A DNA stretch of 64,000 nucleotides from Allobranchiibius huperziae (GTDB lineage Bacteria; Actinomycetota; Actinomycetes; Actinomycetales; Dermatophilaceae). How positions within the stretch are numbered: the stretch's first letter is position 1; each line of letters opens with the position of its first letter. Of this stretch, positions 18,144-26,659 are shown piece by piece. The stretch spans positions 186,001 through 250,000 of the forward strand of contig NZ_JACCFW010000001.1 in the NCBI RefSeq assembly GCF_013410455.1. Direction: 5' to 3'. The notes under the pieces are model-generated. The model searched no databases. It was not told the origin of the DNA and saw only the letters and a program-made list of their open reading frames with translations. The position numbers were made by a program, and so were the translations under genes.

Positions 18144-18877
18144 CGCGCATCCTTGGTCGAGGCGAGGATCTGCGCCAGGTGGACGGTCTCGGTGCCGACG
18201 TCGAGTCGCGACATGCCGCCCCCGATGTGCATGAGGCAGGACGCGTCGGTGGCGGCGCACATCTGTGCGCCGGTGGACTGGATCGCGCGCATCTTGTCGG
18301 CGAGCATCGCGGTCGACGTCTCGGAGTTCTTCAGCGCGAAGGTGCCACCGAAGCCGCAGCACGTCTGCGCCTGGGGCAGCTCCACCAGGTCGATCCCGTC
18401 GACGGCGCGCAGCAGGCGCAGCGGCCGGTCGCCGACGCGCAGTATCCGCAGCGAGTGGCACGTCGGGTGGTAGGTCACCCGGTGCGGGTAGCTCGCGCCG
18501 ACATCGGTCACCCCCAGCACGTCGACGAGCAGCTCGGACAGCTCGTAGCTGCGGGCGGCGACGGCCTCGACCCGGTCCACCAAAGCGTCGTCACCGAATT
18601 GCCTTGCCACCTGTGCGTGTTGGTGACGTATGGCGCCGGCGCAACTCCCGCTGGGGGTGACGATCGCGTCGTACGGCTCGAAGGTGTCGGCGTACCGCCG
18701 AACGAGCGGCAGGGCCTCGCGCGGGTAGCCGGTGTTGACGTGCATCTGCCCGCAGCAGGTCTGCTCCATCGGGAAGACCACCTGGTGGCCGAGTCTGCGC
18801 AGGACGGTCACCGTCGCCTTGCCCACCTCGGGGAAGAGCCCGTCGACCAGGCAGGTGGCGAACAAGGCGATGCGCAC
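18140..18877 (-). CDS. lutA: LutA-type Fe-S oxidoreductase (two CCG domains)
   Basis: First gene of the lactate oxidation operon, 245 residues. Two cysteine-rich CCG domains are visible (FPMEQTCCGQMHVNTGYP and PQAQTCCGFGGTFALKN), each with matching upstream Cys (FATCLVDG, TYHPTCHS). This fold binds an unusual Fe-S cluster in LutA, GlpC, GlcF and HdrB. The GTG start at 18877 is supported by a strong AGGAGGA site. The large nested palindrome upstream separates this operon from the acyl-CoA dehydrogenase gene. Confidence 0.92.
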   Translation of the reverse strand: MRIALFATCLVDGLFPEVGKATVTVLRRLGHQVVFPMEQTCCGQMHVNTGYPREALPLVRRYADTFEPYDAIVTPSGSCAGAIRHQHAQVARQFGDDALVDRVEAVAARSYELSELLVDVLGVTDVGASYPHRVTYHPTCHSLRILRVGDRPLRLLRAVDGIDLVELPQAQTCCGFGGTFALKNSETSTAMLADKMRAIQSTGAQMCAATDASCLMHIGGGMSRLDVGTETVHLAQILASTKDAR

Positions 18878-18936
18878 GGGTTCCTCCTGCTGACGGTCCG
18901 ACTGGTCCCGTCACCGAACGTACCCCCAGCGACGAA

Positions 18937-18998
18937 CGGAGGGGTCCGACACCGATCGGAGGGGGCATGTCCCCTCCGTCCGACGCCGGACCCCTCCG
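18937..18998. terminator. Nested double palindrome between the acyl-CoA dehydrogenase gene and lutA
   Basis: Outer arms CGGAGGGGTCCG (18937-18948) and CGGACCCCTCCG (18987-18998) enclose an inner hairpin CGGAGGGG (18957-18964) with CCCCTCCG (18971-18978). All four arms therefore carry the same 8-mer or its complement. It lies just past the stop of the upstream minus-strand gene and fits a strong terminator; it could also form alternative pairings. Confidence 0.7.
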
Positions 18999-19011
18999 CT
19001 CGACGGGTCGA

Positions 19012-20868
19012 TCAGAACGCGGCTTCGGGCAACTCCATGAGCGCGTTGTCGGTGGCCTCGACGACGGCGCGGTCGGCGGCGAGCCGGGGCAAAACCGTCG
19101 TGGTGAAGAAGTGCGCGGCCGCGACCTTGCCCTGGTAGAACGCCTGGTCCTTGCCGGCATCCCCCGCGTCGAGGCGGGCCTGCGCGACCTCGGCCTGCCG
19201 CACGAGCAGCCAGCCGATCGTCAGGTCGCCGGCAGCGAGCAGCAGGCGGGTGGTGTTCTGGCCCACGGTGTACGCCGCCTGCGGCTCTCCCTGGATCGCC
19301 TTCATCGCGGTCATGCCCATGTGCTCGACCATGCCCTGCACGTTGTCGACCGCCTGGCCCAGGAGCTCGCGCTCGCGGCCGAGCGTGTCGTCGCCGGCCC
19401 CGCCCTTCACGGTCTGCAGGATCTGCTCGGCCAGCGCACCGAGCGCGGCGAACTGGTCCTTGACGATCTTGCGGAAGAAGAAGTCCAGGCCCTGGATGGC
19501 GGTGGTGCCCTCGTAGAGCGTGTCGATCTTCGCGTCGCGCACGTACTGCTCGACCGGGTAGTCCTGCAGGAAGCCGGACCCGCCGAACGTCTGCAGCGAC
19601 TCGGTGCCGAGCAGCGTCCACGCGCGCTCGGAGCCGACACCCTTGACGATCGGCAGCAGCAGGTCGTTGAGCTTGCTGGCCATGATCGCGGGGGAGCTCT
19701 CGTCGAACTCCTCCGATCCGGTGCGCAGCACCTCCTGGTCGACGATGTCCTGCTGGGTGGCCGCGAAGATCACCAGCGCGCGCAGGCCCTCGGCGTAGGA
19801 CTTCTGGAGCATCAGCGAGCGGCGTACGTCGGGGTGGTGGGTGATGGTGACGCGCCGCGCGTCCTTGGCGCTGTCGGTCATGTCGGCGCCCTGCACGCGC
19901 GCCTTGGCGTACTCCAGCGCGTTCAGGTAACCCGTCGACAGGGTGGCGATCGCCTTGGTGCCGACCAGCATCCGTGCGTGCTCGATGACGCGGAACATCT
20001 GCGCGATGCCGTTGTGCACGTCGCCGAGCAGGGTGCCGACGGCCGGCTCCTTGTCCCCGAAGGTGACCTCGCAGGTCGTGGAGACCTTAATGCCCATCTT
20101 GTGCTCGACGTTGGTGACGTAGGCGCCGTTGCGCTCGCCGAGCTCGCCGGTGGCGAGGTCGACGTGGTACTTCGGCACCACGAAGAGCGACAGACCCTTG
20201 GTGCCGGCGCCCGCTCCCTCGGGGCGGGCGAGCACGAAGTGCAGGATGTTCGAGGACATGTCGTGCTCGGCGGAGGTGATGAAGCGCTTCACCCCTGTGA
20301 TGTGCCAGGTGCCGTCGGCCTGCTGGACCGCCTTGGCGCGGCCCGCGCCCACGTCGGAGCCGGCGTCCGGCTCGGTCAGCACCATCGTGCCGCCCCAGTG
20401 GTTCTCGACCAGGTACTCGGCCAGCTTCTTCTGCTCGTCGGTGCCGAGCATGTAGAGGATCTTGGCGAAGGAGTAGCCCGCGGCGTACATGAAGACGGCC
20501 GGGTTCGCGCCGAGCACCAGCTCGCCGAGCGCCCACTTGAGGGACGGGGGTACGACGGTGCCGCCCAGCTCGGCCGGCACGTCGACGCCCCAGAAGCCGG
20601 ACGCCTGGTAGGCGGCGTAGCTCTTCTTGAAGCTCTCGGGGATCTTCACCGAGTTGGTCTCGGGGTCGAAGACCGGCGGGTTGCGGTCGCTGTCGACCAG
20701 CGACGCCGCGAGGTCGCCCTCGGCGAGCGTCGCCATCTCCGACAGCATCGCCTTGGCGGTGTCGGTGTCGACGTCCTCGTAGGGGCCCGAGCCGAGCACC
20801 TCACCCCGGCCGAACACCTCGAAGAGGTTGAACTCCAGGTCTCGCACGTTGCTCTTGTAGTGGCTCAT
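19012..20868 (-). CDS. Acyl-CoA dehydrogenase, long form with extra C-terminal domain (DmdC/FadE-like)
   Basis: A 618-residue FAD-dependent acyl-CoA dehydrogenase, clearly longer than the 380-residue type because of an added C-terminal helical domain. Visible family segments are [16 protein letters not shown] (flavin/substrate region), [35 protein letters not shown] and the helical [24 protein letters not shown] near residue 415, typical of the flavin-binding C-terminal helix bundle. It probably acts in fatty-acid or branched-acid beta-oxidation. The ATG start has a good GAGGAG site. The upstream region carries a candidate TetR-type operator. Confidence 0.88.
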   Translation of the reverse strand: MSHYKSNVRDLEFNLFEVFGRGEVLGSGPYEDVDTDTAKAMLSEMATLAEGDLAASLVDSDRNPPVFDPETNSVKIPESFKKSYAAYQASGFWGVDVPAELGGTVVPPSLKWALGELVLGANPAVFMYAAGYSFAKILYMLGTDEQKKLAEYLVENHWGGTMVLTEPDAGSDVGAGRAKAVQQADGTWHITGVKRFITSAEHDMSSNILHFVLARPEGAGAGTKGLSLFVVPKYHVDLATGELGERNGAYVTNVEHKMGIKVSTTCEVTFGDKEPAVGTLLGDVHNGIAQMFRVIEHARMLVGTKAIATLSTGYLNALEYAKARVQGADMTDSAKDARRVTITHHPDVRRSLMLQKSYAEGLRALVIFAATQQDIVDQEVLRTGSEEFDESSPAIMASKLNDLLLPIVKGVGSERAWTLLGTESLQTFGGSGFLQDYPVEQYVRDAKIDTLYEGTTAIQGLDFFFRKIVKDQFAALGALAEQILQTVKGGAGDDTLGRERELLGQAVDNVQGMVEHMGMTAMKAIQGEPQAAYTVGQNTTRLLLAAGDLTIGWLLVRQAEVAQARLDAGDAGKDQAFYQGKVAAAHFFTTTVLPRLAADRAVVEATDNALMELPEAAF

Positions 20869-20901
20869 CGGCCGGCTCCTCGCATGATGGCGCTCGGGTG
20901 T

Positions 20902-20937
20902 TTACTCGTCAGTAACATATTGTGCTACCGACGAGTA
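20902..20937. promoter_or_regulatory. Candidate operator pair upstream of the acyl-CoA dehydrogenase gene
   Basis: TTACT-N4-AGTAA (20902-20915) is followed by a related site in inverse orientation; overall TACTCGTC (20903-20910) mirrors GACGAGTA (20930-20937). This lies 34-69 bases upstream of the dehydrogenase ATG, where a promoter is expected (an AT-rich CAATATGTTA segment sits inside). TetR-type regulators of fatty-acid genes bind palindromes of this sort, but none is encoded next to it. Confidence 0.6.
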
Positions 20938-21007
20938 GCGCTGTGCAAGCTCTTCGGCATCGCAGCAGGTCAGAGCCGCGTTCCCGGCCGCGTGCGACGA
21001 TGCCGCG

Positions 21008-22060
21008 ATGACCCTCATGCCCGGCCCGACGAACTCGATCGGCGACGTCGCCGGCGTCCGGGTGGGCCACCACCAACGCGTCGGTGACGGGTGGCTGACC
21101 GGTACGACGTGCGTCCTCGCCCCACCGGGCGGCGCCACGGGTGGCGTGGACGTCCGCGGCGGCGCGCCCGGCACCCGGGAGACCGACCTGCTCGACCCGC
21201 GCAACGTCATCGAGCAGGTGCACGCCGTCGTCCTCTCGGGCGGATCGGCGTTCGGGCTGGCGGCGGCGACCGGCGTGATGGACGCCCTCGCGGAGGACGG
21301 CGTCGGTTTCCGGATCGGCGAGCCCGACCAGGTCGTGCCCATCGTGCCGGCGGCCGTCGTCTTCGACCTGCTGCGTGGCGGCGACTACCGGGCACGTCCG
21401 GACGCCCGGTTCGGGCGGGCGGCGTACGCCGATGCCCTGGCCGGACGCGCGACCACCCTTTCGGGGTGCGTCGGCGCCGGCACCGGAGCGCGCATCGGCG
21501 GTCTCAAGGGCGGCATCGGCTCGGCCAGCCAGCTCCTGCCCGGCGGGGGTGTCGTCGCGGCACTGGTGGTGGCCAACGCGTTCGGCTCCGCCGTCGACCA
21601 GGCCACCGGGGAGCTGTACGCCGCTCGCTTCGGTCTGCCCGGTGAGTTCGACGGGCTGGATCCCCACCCCGCACCGAGCGACGCCGAGTCCGGCAACGCG
21701 CCCAGATGGCCCGGTGCGGACGACGTCCGCCCCGGGAGGGCCACCACCCTCGTCGTCATCGCGACCGACCTCTCGCTGACCAAGGCCCAGTGCCAGAAGA
21801 CCGCCGGCATCGGACACGACGGCCTGGCCCGAGCGGTTCGTCCGGTGCACACGATGCTCGACGGCGACTCGATCTTCGCGCTCGCGACCGGTCAGCGCGC
21901 GGCGCCCGACGCGGTGGCGTACCACCAGCTGCTGGAGGGGGCTGCCGACTGCGTGACGCGGGCGGTCGGCCACGCAGTGCTGGCCGCGGACACCACGGCC
22001 GGCATGCGGTCCTATCGCGATGTGCACTGCGCTGCGACCCAGGAGGATGCGCGAGGATGA
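21008..22060 (+). CDS. P1-family peptidase (DmpA/BapA-like aminopeptidase, autoproteolytic)
   Basis: A 350-residue protein of the L-aminopeptidase/D-esterase family, whose members cleave themselves to release an N-terminal Ser or Thr nucleophile. Visible features are VAGVRVGHHQ near the N-terminus, AVVLSGGSAFGLAAATGVMD, GAGTGARIGGLKGG and GRATTLVVIATD, where a Thr near residue 244 is the likely nucleophile. Natural substrates are mostly unknown (D-Ala or beta-peptides). The ATG at 21008 starts a run of three closely spaced genes; the CutA-CYTH start is only 4 bases past the stop. Confidence 0.85.
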   Translation: MTLMPGPTNSIGDVAGVRVGHHQRVGDGWLTGTTCVLAPPGGATGGVDVRGGAPGTRETDLLDPRNVIEQVHAVVLSGGSAFGLAAATGVMDALAEDGVGFRIGEPDQVVPIVPAAVVFDLLRGGDYRARPDARFGRAAYADALAGRATTLSGCVGAGTGARIGGLKGGIGSASQLLPGGGVVAALVVANAFGSAVDQATGELYAARFGLPGEFDGLDPHPAPSDAESGNAPRWPGADDVRPGRATTLVVIATDLSLTKAQCQKTAGIGHDGLARAVRPVHTMLDGDSIFALATGQRAAPDAVAYHQLLEGAADCVTRAVGHAVLAADTTAGMRSYRDVHCAATQEDARG

Positions 22061-22064
22061 CGGG

Positions 22065-23009
22065 GTGACATCGCCGTTCGTGCAGGTGCAGACGACGGTC
22101 GCCGATCAGACCGAGGCGACCCTGATCGCCGATGCCGTGGTCGGAGAGCGACTCGCCGCGTGCGTGCAGCAGATCCCGGGCGTCGGCTCCACCTACCTGT
22201 GGGACGGGCGGGTGCGGCACGCGACCGAGGTGCTGCTCATCATGAAGACCACCGCTGCGGCGTTCGAGACGCTGGCGGCGCGGGTGCGCGCGCTGCACTC
22301 CTACGACGTCCCGCAGATCGTGGCCCTGCCGCTGGAGAAGGTCGACCCGGACTACGCCGAGTGGTTGCGCGCCGCGGTCGACGACCGCCCGACGTCGCAC
22401 CTGGAGATCGAGCGCAAGTTCTCCTTGGCGAACGCGACGCTCCCGCCGGATCCGGCCGACTGGCCAGGCGTCGGCACCGTTGCGGGCGAGCGCCGATTCC
22501 ATCTGGTGGCAACGTATTTCGACACCGTCGACGTGGCCCTCGCCTCGCGCGGGATCACCATGCGCCGCCGGGTCGGCGGCACCGACGCGGGGTGGCACCT
22601 GAAGCTGCCACGCAGCGAGGACGCCCGCGAGGAGATCTGGCTGCCGCTGGACGCCACGAAGGACGACACGACGGTGCCCGCCGTGTTCACGGCAAAACTG
22701 ACCGAGGTGCTGGGGGAGCGGGTGGCGCAGCCGGTCTGCGTCGTGGAGACCCGGCGTACCGAATGGGACCTGCGGGCCGGCGGCCTCCACCTCGCGACGA
22801 CCTGCGACGACTACGTGACGACCCACAACCTCATCGACGCCGGCCTGGACCGGGAGTGGCACGAGATGGAGGTGGAGCTCGTGCAGGGCGACACCGATTT
22901 CCTCGAGGACGTCACGGCCTACCTTGAGGCGCACGGCGTGCACCAGGCGAGCATCGCGTCCAAACTGCGAGCGGCGATGGGCGACCTGATGGACCGGACG
23001 TCCTCGTGA
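22065..23009 (+). CDS. CutA-CYTH domain fusion protein
   Basis: A 314-residue two-domain protein. Residues 1 to about 105 form a CutA1 (divalent-cation-tolerance) fold, with ERLAACVQQIPGVGSTYLWDG and SYDVPQIVALPLEKVDPDYAEWL as clear family segments. From about residue 113, LEIERKF opens a CYTH domain (ExExK motif) that continues to the end, with paired charged strands such as TMRRRVGG, WHLKLPR and VVETRRTEW. CYTH enzymes bind triphosphates with metal ions (thiamine triphosphatase, adenylate cyclase class IV). The frame is continuous, so it is a true fusion rather than two genes. The GTG start is supported by GAGGA; ATG at 22047 is possible. It overlaps the Fur-type gene. Confidence 0.85.
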   Translation: MTSPFVQVQTTVADQTEATLIADAVVGERLAACVQQIPGVGSTYLWDGRVRHATEVLLIMKTTAAAFETLAARVRALHSYDVPQIVALPLEKVDPDYAEWLRAAVDDRPTSHLEIERKFSLANATLPPDPADWPGVGTVAGERRFHLVATYFDTVDVALASRGITMRRRVGGTDAGWHLKLPRSEDAREEIWLPLDATKDDTTVPAVFTAKLTEVLGERVAQPVCVVETRRTEWDLRAGGLHLATTCDDYVTTHNLIDAGLDREWHEMEVELVQGDTDFLEDVTAYLEAHGVHQASIASKLRAAMGDLMDRTSS

Positions 23010-23521
23010 TGCGCGAATCGGCGGCGGTCAGTGGTGCGGTGGAGCGACTGCGGGAGTCCGGGGAGCGGGTCACGCCGGCTCGTCGCGCGGTGCTGGAGGT
23101 GCTCGACGAGAGTCGCGACCATCTCGACGCGGAGACGGTGGCGGCCCGTGTCGACGCCCGGGAGCCGGGGGTGCACCGCGCGACCGTCTACCGCTCGCTG
23201 CAGTCGCTGGTGACGCTCGGGGTCGTGGCGCACACCCACGTACCGGGCGGCCCGACGATCTATCACCTGACGGCGTCGACCCGCGCCGACGGCGAGCAGG
23301 GCGAGCACGGCCAACCCGGCCGTCACGTCCACGCGCATCTGCAGTGCACCAGGTGCCTGCGGTTCTTCGACATGCCCGCCGCCTGGCTCGATCAGGTGCG
23401 CGAGAAGACCTTCGACGCAATGGGTTTCGAGATCGCGCCGGATCATGCCGCGCTGCTCGGCGTGTGCGCGAGCTGTCGGCAGTCCAGTGAGCCGCACGAG
23501 GGCGGGACGCACGCCCACTGA
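23006..23521 (+). CDS. Fur-family metalloregulator
   Basis: A 171-residue Fur superfamily repressor. An N-terminal winged helix ([15 protein letters not shown], then [18 protein letters not shown] with the recognition helix) precedes a dimerisation domain. That domain has [11 protein letters not shown] and GVCASCRQ, the two CxxC pairs of the structural zinc site. The His-rich tail (HEGGTHAH) is typical of Zur/FurB-like members. The GTG overlaps the end of the CutA-CYTH gene by four bases, so it is co-expressed with that protein; a zinc or other divalent metal is the likely signal. Which metal is sensed is inference. Confidence 0.85.
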   Translation: MMRESAAVSGAVERLRESGERVTPARRAVLEVLDESRDHLDAETVAARVDAREPGVHRATVYRSLQSLVTLGVVAHTHVPGGPTIYHLTASTRADGEQGEHGQPGRHVHAHLQCTRCLRFFDMPAAWLDQVREKTFDAMGFEIAPDHAALLGVCASCRQSSEPHEGGTHAH

Positions 23522-23634
23522 GTCGCTACTGCAGTGAGTCGGAAATGGAGCAGGTGCGGATGCAGGCGAAGTGGCTGGTCGGGCGCGACGCGACTGTCCA
23601 GAAACTTTGCACGCACCGCACTACTGTCGCGGGT

Positions 23635-24165
23635 ATGCCGAGTCTCGAACGCCCCGCGTCCCCCAATCCGTACGAACTGCTCCCGTCGGTGCCGTCGTTC
23701 ACCGTCACGAGCGACGACGTCACCGAAGGGCAGCCGCTGAAGGCCGACCAGGTCGCGGCCTCGGGCGACAGCTCACCCCAGCTGTCCTGGTCCGGTGCCC
23801 CCGAGGGCACCAAGTCGTTCGTGGTCACCTGCTTCGACCCGGACGCGCCCACCCCGTCCGGCTTCTGGCACTGGGTGCTCGTGGACATCCCTGCGTCCGT
23901 GACGTCCCTGGACGCCGGTGCCGGCGCCGAGGGCGGATCGACGCCCGGATCGTCGTTCCACGTGCGCAACGACGGCGGAACGCTCGCGTTCACCGGCGCC
24001 GCGCCGCCCGAGGGCGACATGCCGCACCGCTACTACTTCGTGGTGCACGCCGTCGGCGAGGACAGCCTCGGCGTGGACGACTCCGTGTCGCCCGCCGTGG
24101 TGTCCTTCAACCTCGCCTTCAAGACCCTGGCGCGCGCGATCGTGATGGGCACCTACCAGGCTTGA
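23635..24165 (+). CDS. YbhB/YbcL-family (PEBP, Raf-kinase-inhibitor-like) protein
   Basis: A 176-residue phosphatidylethanolamine-binding-protein homologue. The ligand-pocket segments [21 protein letters not shown] (Asp-Pro-Asp-Ala-Pro) and [11 protein letters not shown] are clear. I used the ATG at 23635, where the conserved region begins with [16 protein letters not shown]; the frame extends upstream to 23545. There is no obvious ribosome site, so leaderless initiation is possible. The gene ends at a strong terminator. Biological role in bacteria is poorly known. Confidence 0.88.
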   Translation: MPSLERPASPNPYELLPSVPSFTVTSDDVTEGQPLKADQVAASGDSSPQLSWSGAPEGTKSFVVTCFDPDAPTPSGFWHWVLVDIPASVTSLDAGAGAEGGSTPGSSFHVRNDGGTLAFTGAAPPEGDMPHRYYFVVHAVGEDSLGVDDSVSPAVVSFNLAFKTLARAIVMGTYQA

Positions 24166-24173
24166 ACACGACG

Positions 24174-24211
24174 AAAGGCCCGCCCGAAATGCTTTCTCGG
24201 GCGGGCCTTTT
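24174..24211. terminator. Strong bidirectional terminator after the PEBP gene
   Basis: A 14-bp perfect stem (24174-24187 with 24197-24210) ends in a TTTT run on the plus strand and TTT on the minus strand. It can stop both the PEBP transcript and the oppositely oriented tRNA-Gly transcript. Confidence 0.9.
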
Positions 24212-24217
24212 CGCGTC

Positions 24218-24291
24218 TGGAGCGAGTGACGAGAATCGAACTCGCGTATTCAGCTTGGGAAGCTGATGTTCTACCATTGAACTACACTCGC
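24218..24291 (-). tRNA. tRNA-Gly (anticodon CCC)
   Basis: Cloverleaf on the minus strand: acceptor GCGAGTG (24285-24291) pairs with CACTCGC (24222-24228). The D arm is GTTC-AATGGTA-GAAC. The anticodon stem TCAGC/GCTGA carries loop TTCCCAA, giving anticodon CCC, and the T arm contains TTCGATT. Discriminator T is followed by an encoded CCA. It would read GGG codons. Confidence 0.95.
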
Positions 24292-24356
24292 GCGGCCCCA
24301 GACGATACACGTCGGCGGCCACCGGCCCGTTCAGGGCCCTCCCACGAACACCCCCT

Positions 24357-24376
24357 GGGGCGCCTCGCGGCGCCCC
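24357..24376 (-). terminator. Hairpin downstream of the DUF4352 gene
   Basis: GGGGCGCC (24357-24364) and GGCGCCCC (24369-24376) form an 8-bp stem with a TCGC/GCGA loop, 23 bases past the stop of the DUF4352 gene. A terminator role is inferred from position. Confidence 0.55.
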
Positions 24377-24398
24377 GTCCGTGACCTTCGCGCGACTC

Positions 24399-25175
24399 TC
24401 ACCGCAGCGAGACCGTCGCGCCGTCGGAGAAGAACGACGTGTCGTGCAACTCGATCGACACCGGTGTCGCACCGATGGGCATGTCGAAGGCGAAGACACC
24501 GTGCGTGCTGTTGCCCGGGTTGATCTGGGAGAAGAGCACCTGGTTGCCGGTGATGTAGAGGTCGGCGGTGCTGTCGGCCTTGAACGTGCGGCCCTGGGAG
24601 TCCTTCACCTCCTGGTCGGAGTCGGACAGCGTCTGGGAGTCCTTGCCCAGGTTGGTGACCGTGACGGATACGAGCACGTACTGGCCCTGCGCCTTCTGAC
24701 CCAGGTACTGGTCACCCACGCTGGACACGCCGGTGCGGACCTTGGTCACGACGAACTGCAGCTTGCCGTCCTTCACGGGGGTGTTGAGGCCCGGTGACTT
24801 CTTGGTCGCGCTGCTCTTCTTCGCCGAGGACTTCGGGGAGCTGGACGAACTCGAACTCGATGCGGAGGCCGACGACTCCGAACTGGTGGCAGAGGACGAC
24901 GCGGCGGTGCCGGTCGCCGAGGGATCCGACGCCGAGCTCGACCCGCCTCCGTTCGCGACACCGGCGATGGTCCCGATCACGACCACCGCGCCGATGACGG
25001 TGATCACCTTGTGGCGCACGAACCAGTTGCGTTTCGCGTTCGGGGGCGGTGGCGGCGCGGGCGGGTTCCAGCTTCCGGGTGGTCCGCCCTGGCCTCCCTG
25101 CCCTCCCTGGCCGGGGTAGCCCGATCGGCCTGCGCCCGAACGGTCGTCGTGCGGCGGTGGGTAGTTCTGCGACAT
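24399..25175 (-). CDS. DUF4352 membrane-anchored extracellular protein
   Basis: A 258-residue protein. A Gly/Pro-rich cytoplasmic N-terminus (about residues 1-48) precedes one membrane segment (about 54-74, VITVIGAVVVIGTIAGVA). A Ser/Ala/Lys low-complexity stalk follows (about 78-128). The C-terminus is an immunoglobulin-like DUF4352/telomeric-repeat-factor-2-like domain (QYVLVSVTVTNLGKDSQTLS, then SQINPGNSTHGVFAFDMP). Such proteins are exported to the cell surface in Gram-positive bacteria; function unknown. The ATG at 25175 has a GGGGAG site. It is divergent from the sensor-kinase gene, which suggests, weakly, a shared control region. Confidence 0.8.
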   Translation of the reverse strand: MSQNYPPPHDDRSGAGRSGYPGQGGQGGQGGPPGSWNPPAPPPPPNAKRNWFVRHKVITVIGAVVVIGTIAGVANGGGSSSASDPSATGTAASSSATSSESSASASSSSSSSSPKSSAKKSSATKKSPGLNTPVKDGKLQFVVTKVRTGVSSVGDQYLGQKAQGQYVLVSVTVTNLGKDSQTLSDSDQEVKDSQGRTFKADSTADLYITGNQVLFSQINPGNSTHGVFAFDMPIGATPVSIELHDTSFFSDGATVSLR

Positions 25176-25368
25176 GGTGGTCTCCCCTGTGGAGTCGGTG
25201 ACTGGATGACGCCAGTCCACTGCCGGCAGGGGGCACCGCACATCGCCCGACCGGGCACGACCCACCAGCCGATCGGGTGACTCGTCCGCGCGAAGACCAT
25301 CCGATCGGTTGGCCACAGGTGTCGGCTGCGCCACCTAGATTGAGCGCGTGATCGCACCGGGGGAGTCC

Positions 25369-26659
25369 ATGTCGTGGTGGCGCGCCCGACTGCGCTGGAG
25401 CGTGCTGCGCACCACCCTCGTCATCATCACCGCGCTCGGTTTCGGCGCACTTTCTCTGTCGGCGACCGGGGCGCGGCGCGTCGGCAGCACGCAGCAGGGG
25501 GTCACGCCTCCGATGAGCAACCTCGAAGCGATCGCCTTCTTGATCGACCTGGTGTTGCTGGTGCTCTTCGTGTGGCGCCGCCGGTGGCCCGTGCCGCTGA
25601 CCCTCGCCGCCTGCGTGGCGACCATCGTGCTGCCGCTCGACGGATTCCTGCCGCTGGTCGGGCTGGTCTCGGTGCTCGTGCTGGTGCGCGACTGGCGGGT
25701 GCCGGTCGCCGCGCTCGCGGTGAGCGCAGCCGAGGTGGTCTGGGTCATGCGCGACACACAGGGTCGGTATCCGGTCCAGTCCTTCTGGCGGAGCATCTTC
25801 ACCTACCCACCGGGTCGCGAATTCCCCTGGTGGGTGGCGCTTCTCATCGCGCTGGTGCTGGTGGCCGTCTCGATCGCCACCGCCGTCGGTATCACCGCGC
25901 GGCGGCAGCTCGACGCGGCCGCCGAGACCGGCAACGCCTCTCAGCTCAAGCTCGACATCCTCGGCACCGAGGTCGCCCGGCAGGCCGAACGCGAGCGCAT
26001 CGCACGAGAGGTGCACGACGTGCTCGGCCACCGCCTCTCCCTGCTCTCCCTGCACGCAGGTGCCCTCGAGGTGTCGGCGGGCAGCGACCCGCGAATGGCG
26101 CAGAGCGCGGCACTCGTGCGCGAGGGCGCCCAGCAGTCGATGGCCGATCTGCGCTCGCTGCTCAACGTGCTGCGGACACCCGACGCTCCGGACGTCACCC
26201 GGCAGGTGCGCACGGTCGCCGACCTGCCGACGCTGGTCACCGAGTCCCTGGATGCCGGCAACCCGGTGCTCTCCTCGATCTTCGTGGACCAGGCGGCCAC
26301 CCTCGATCCGCACGCACATCAGCCACAGCGCCTACCGCATCGTGCAGGAGCTGCTCACCAACGCGCGTCGGCACGCGCCGGGCACACCCGTCCGGCTGGA
26401 GGTCCGCGGTGGTCCGCAGACCGGCGTCGAGGTCGTGACCACCAACTGGTGCCGCCAGCACCCGCCACGGGCTCTGGTCGTCGGCAACGGCCTGACCGGT
26501 ATCCGCGAACGCGTCGAGCAGTACGGCGGTCAGTTCCGGGCGTTCATCGATCCGCAGGGTGCCTTCCGGGTGGCCCTGCTGCTGCCCTGGACGTGGTCCG
26601 GCGAGCGAACGGACGCCCTGTCGGCGACCCGTGCTCCCACCTCGGAGCGACGCGCATGA
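25369..26659 (+). pseudogene. NarL-type sensor histidine kinase, frame-disrupted
   Basis: Membrane histidine kinase with several N-terminal membrane helices (about residues 10-175). The H-box is REVHDVLGHRLSLLSLHAG, followed by the dimerisation helix SMADLRSLLNVLRTPD. That frame stays in order to about 26305 (VDQAATLDPH). The ATPase part then continues one base over, in the frame of 26060: HSAYRIVQELLTNARRHAPG (N-box), VGNGLTGIRERVEQYGG (G-box), ending at TGA 26657-26659. One extra base, or two lost, between about 26305 and 26325 explains this. In the original frame there is no stop, and it reads straight into the response regulator. The start at 25369 has GGGGAG; GTG at 25348 is an alternative. 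It may be a true mutation or a sequence error. Confidence 0.8.
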
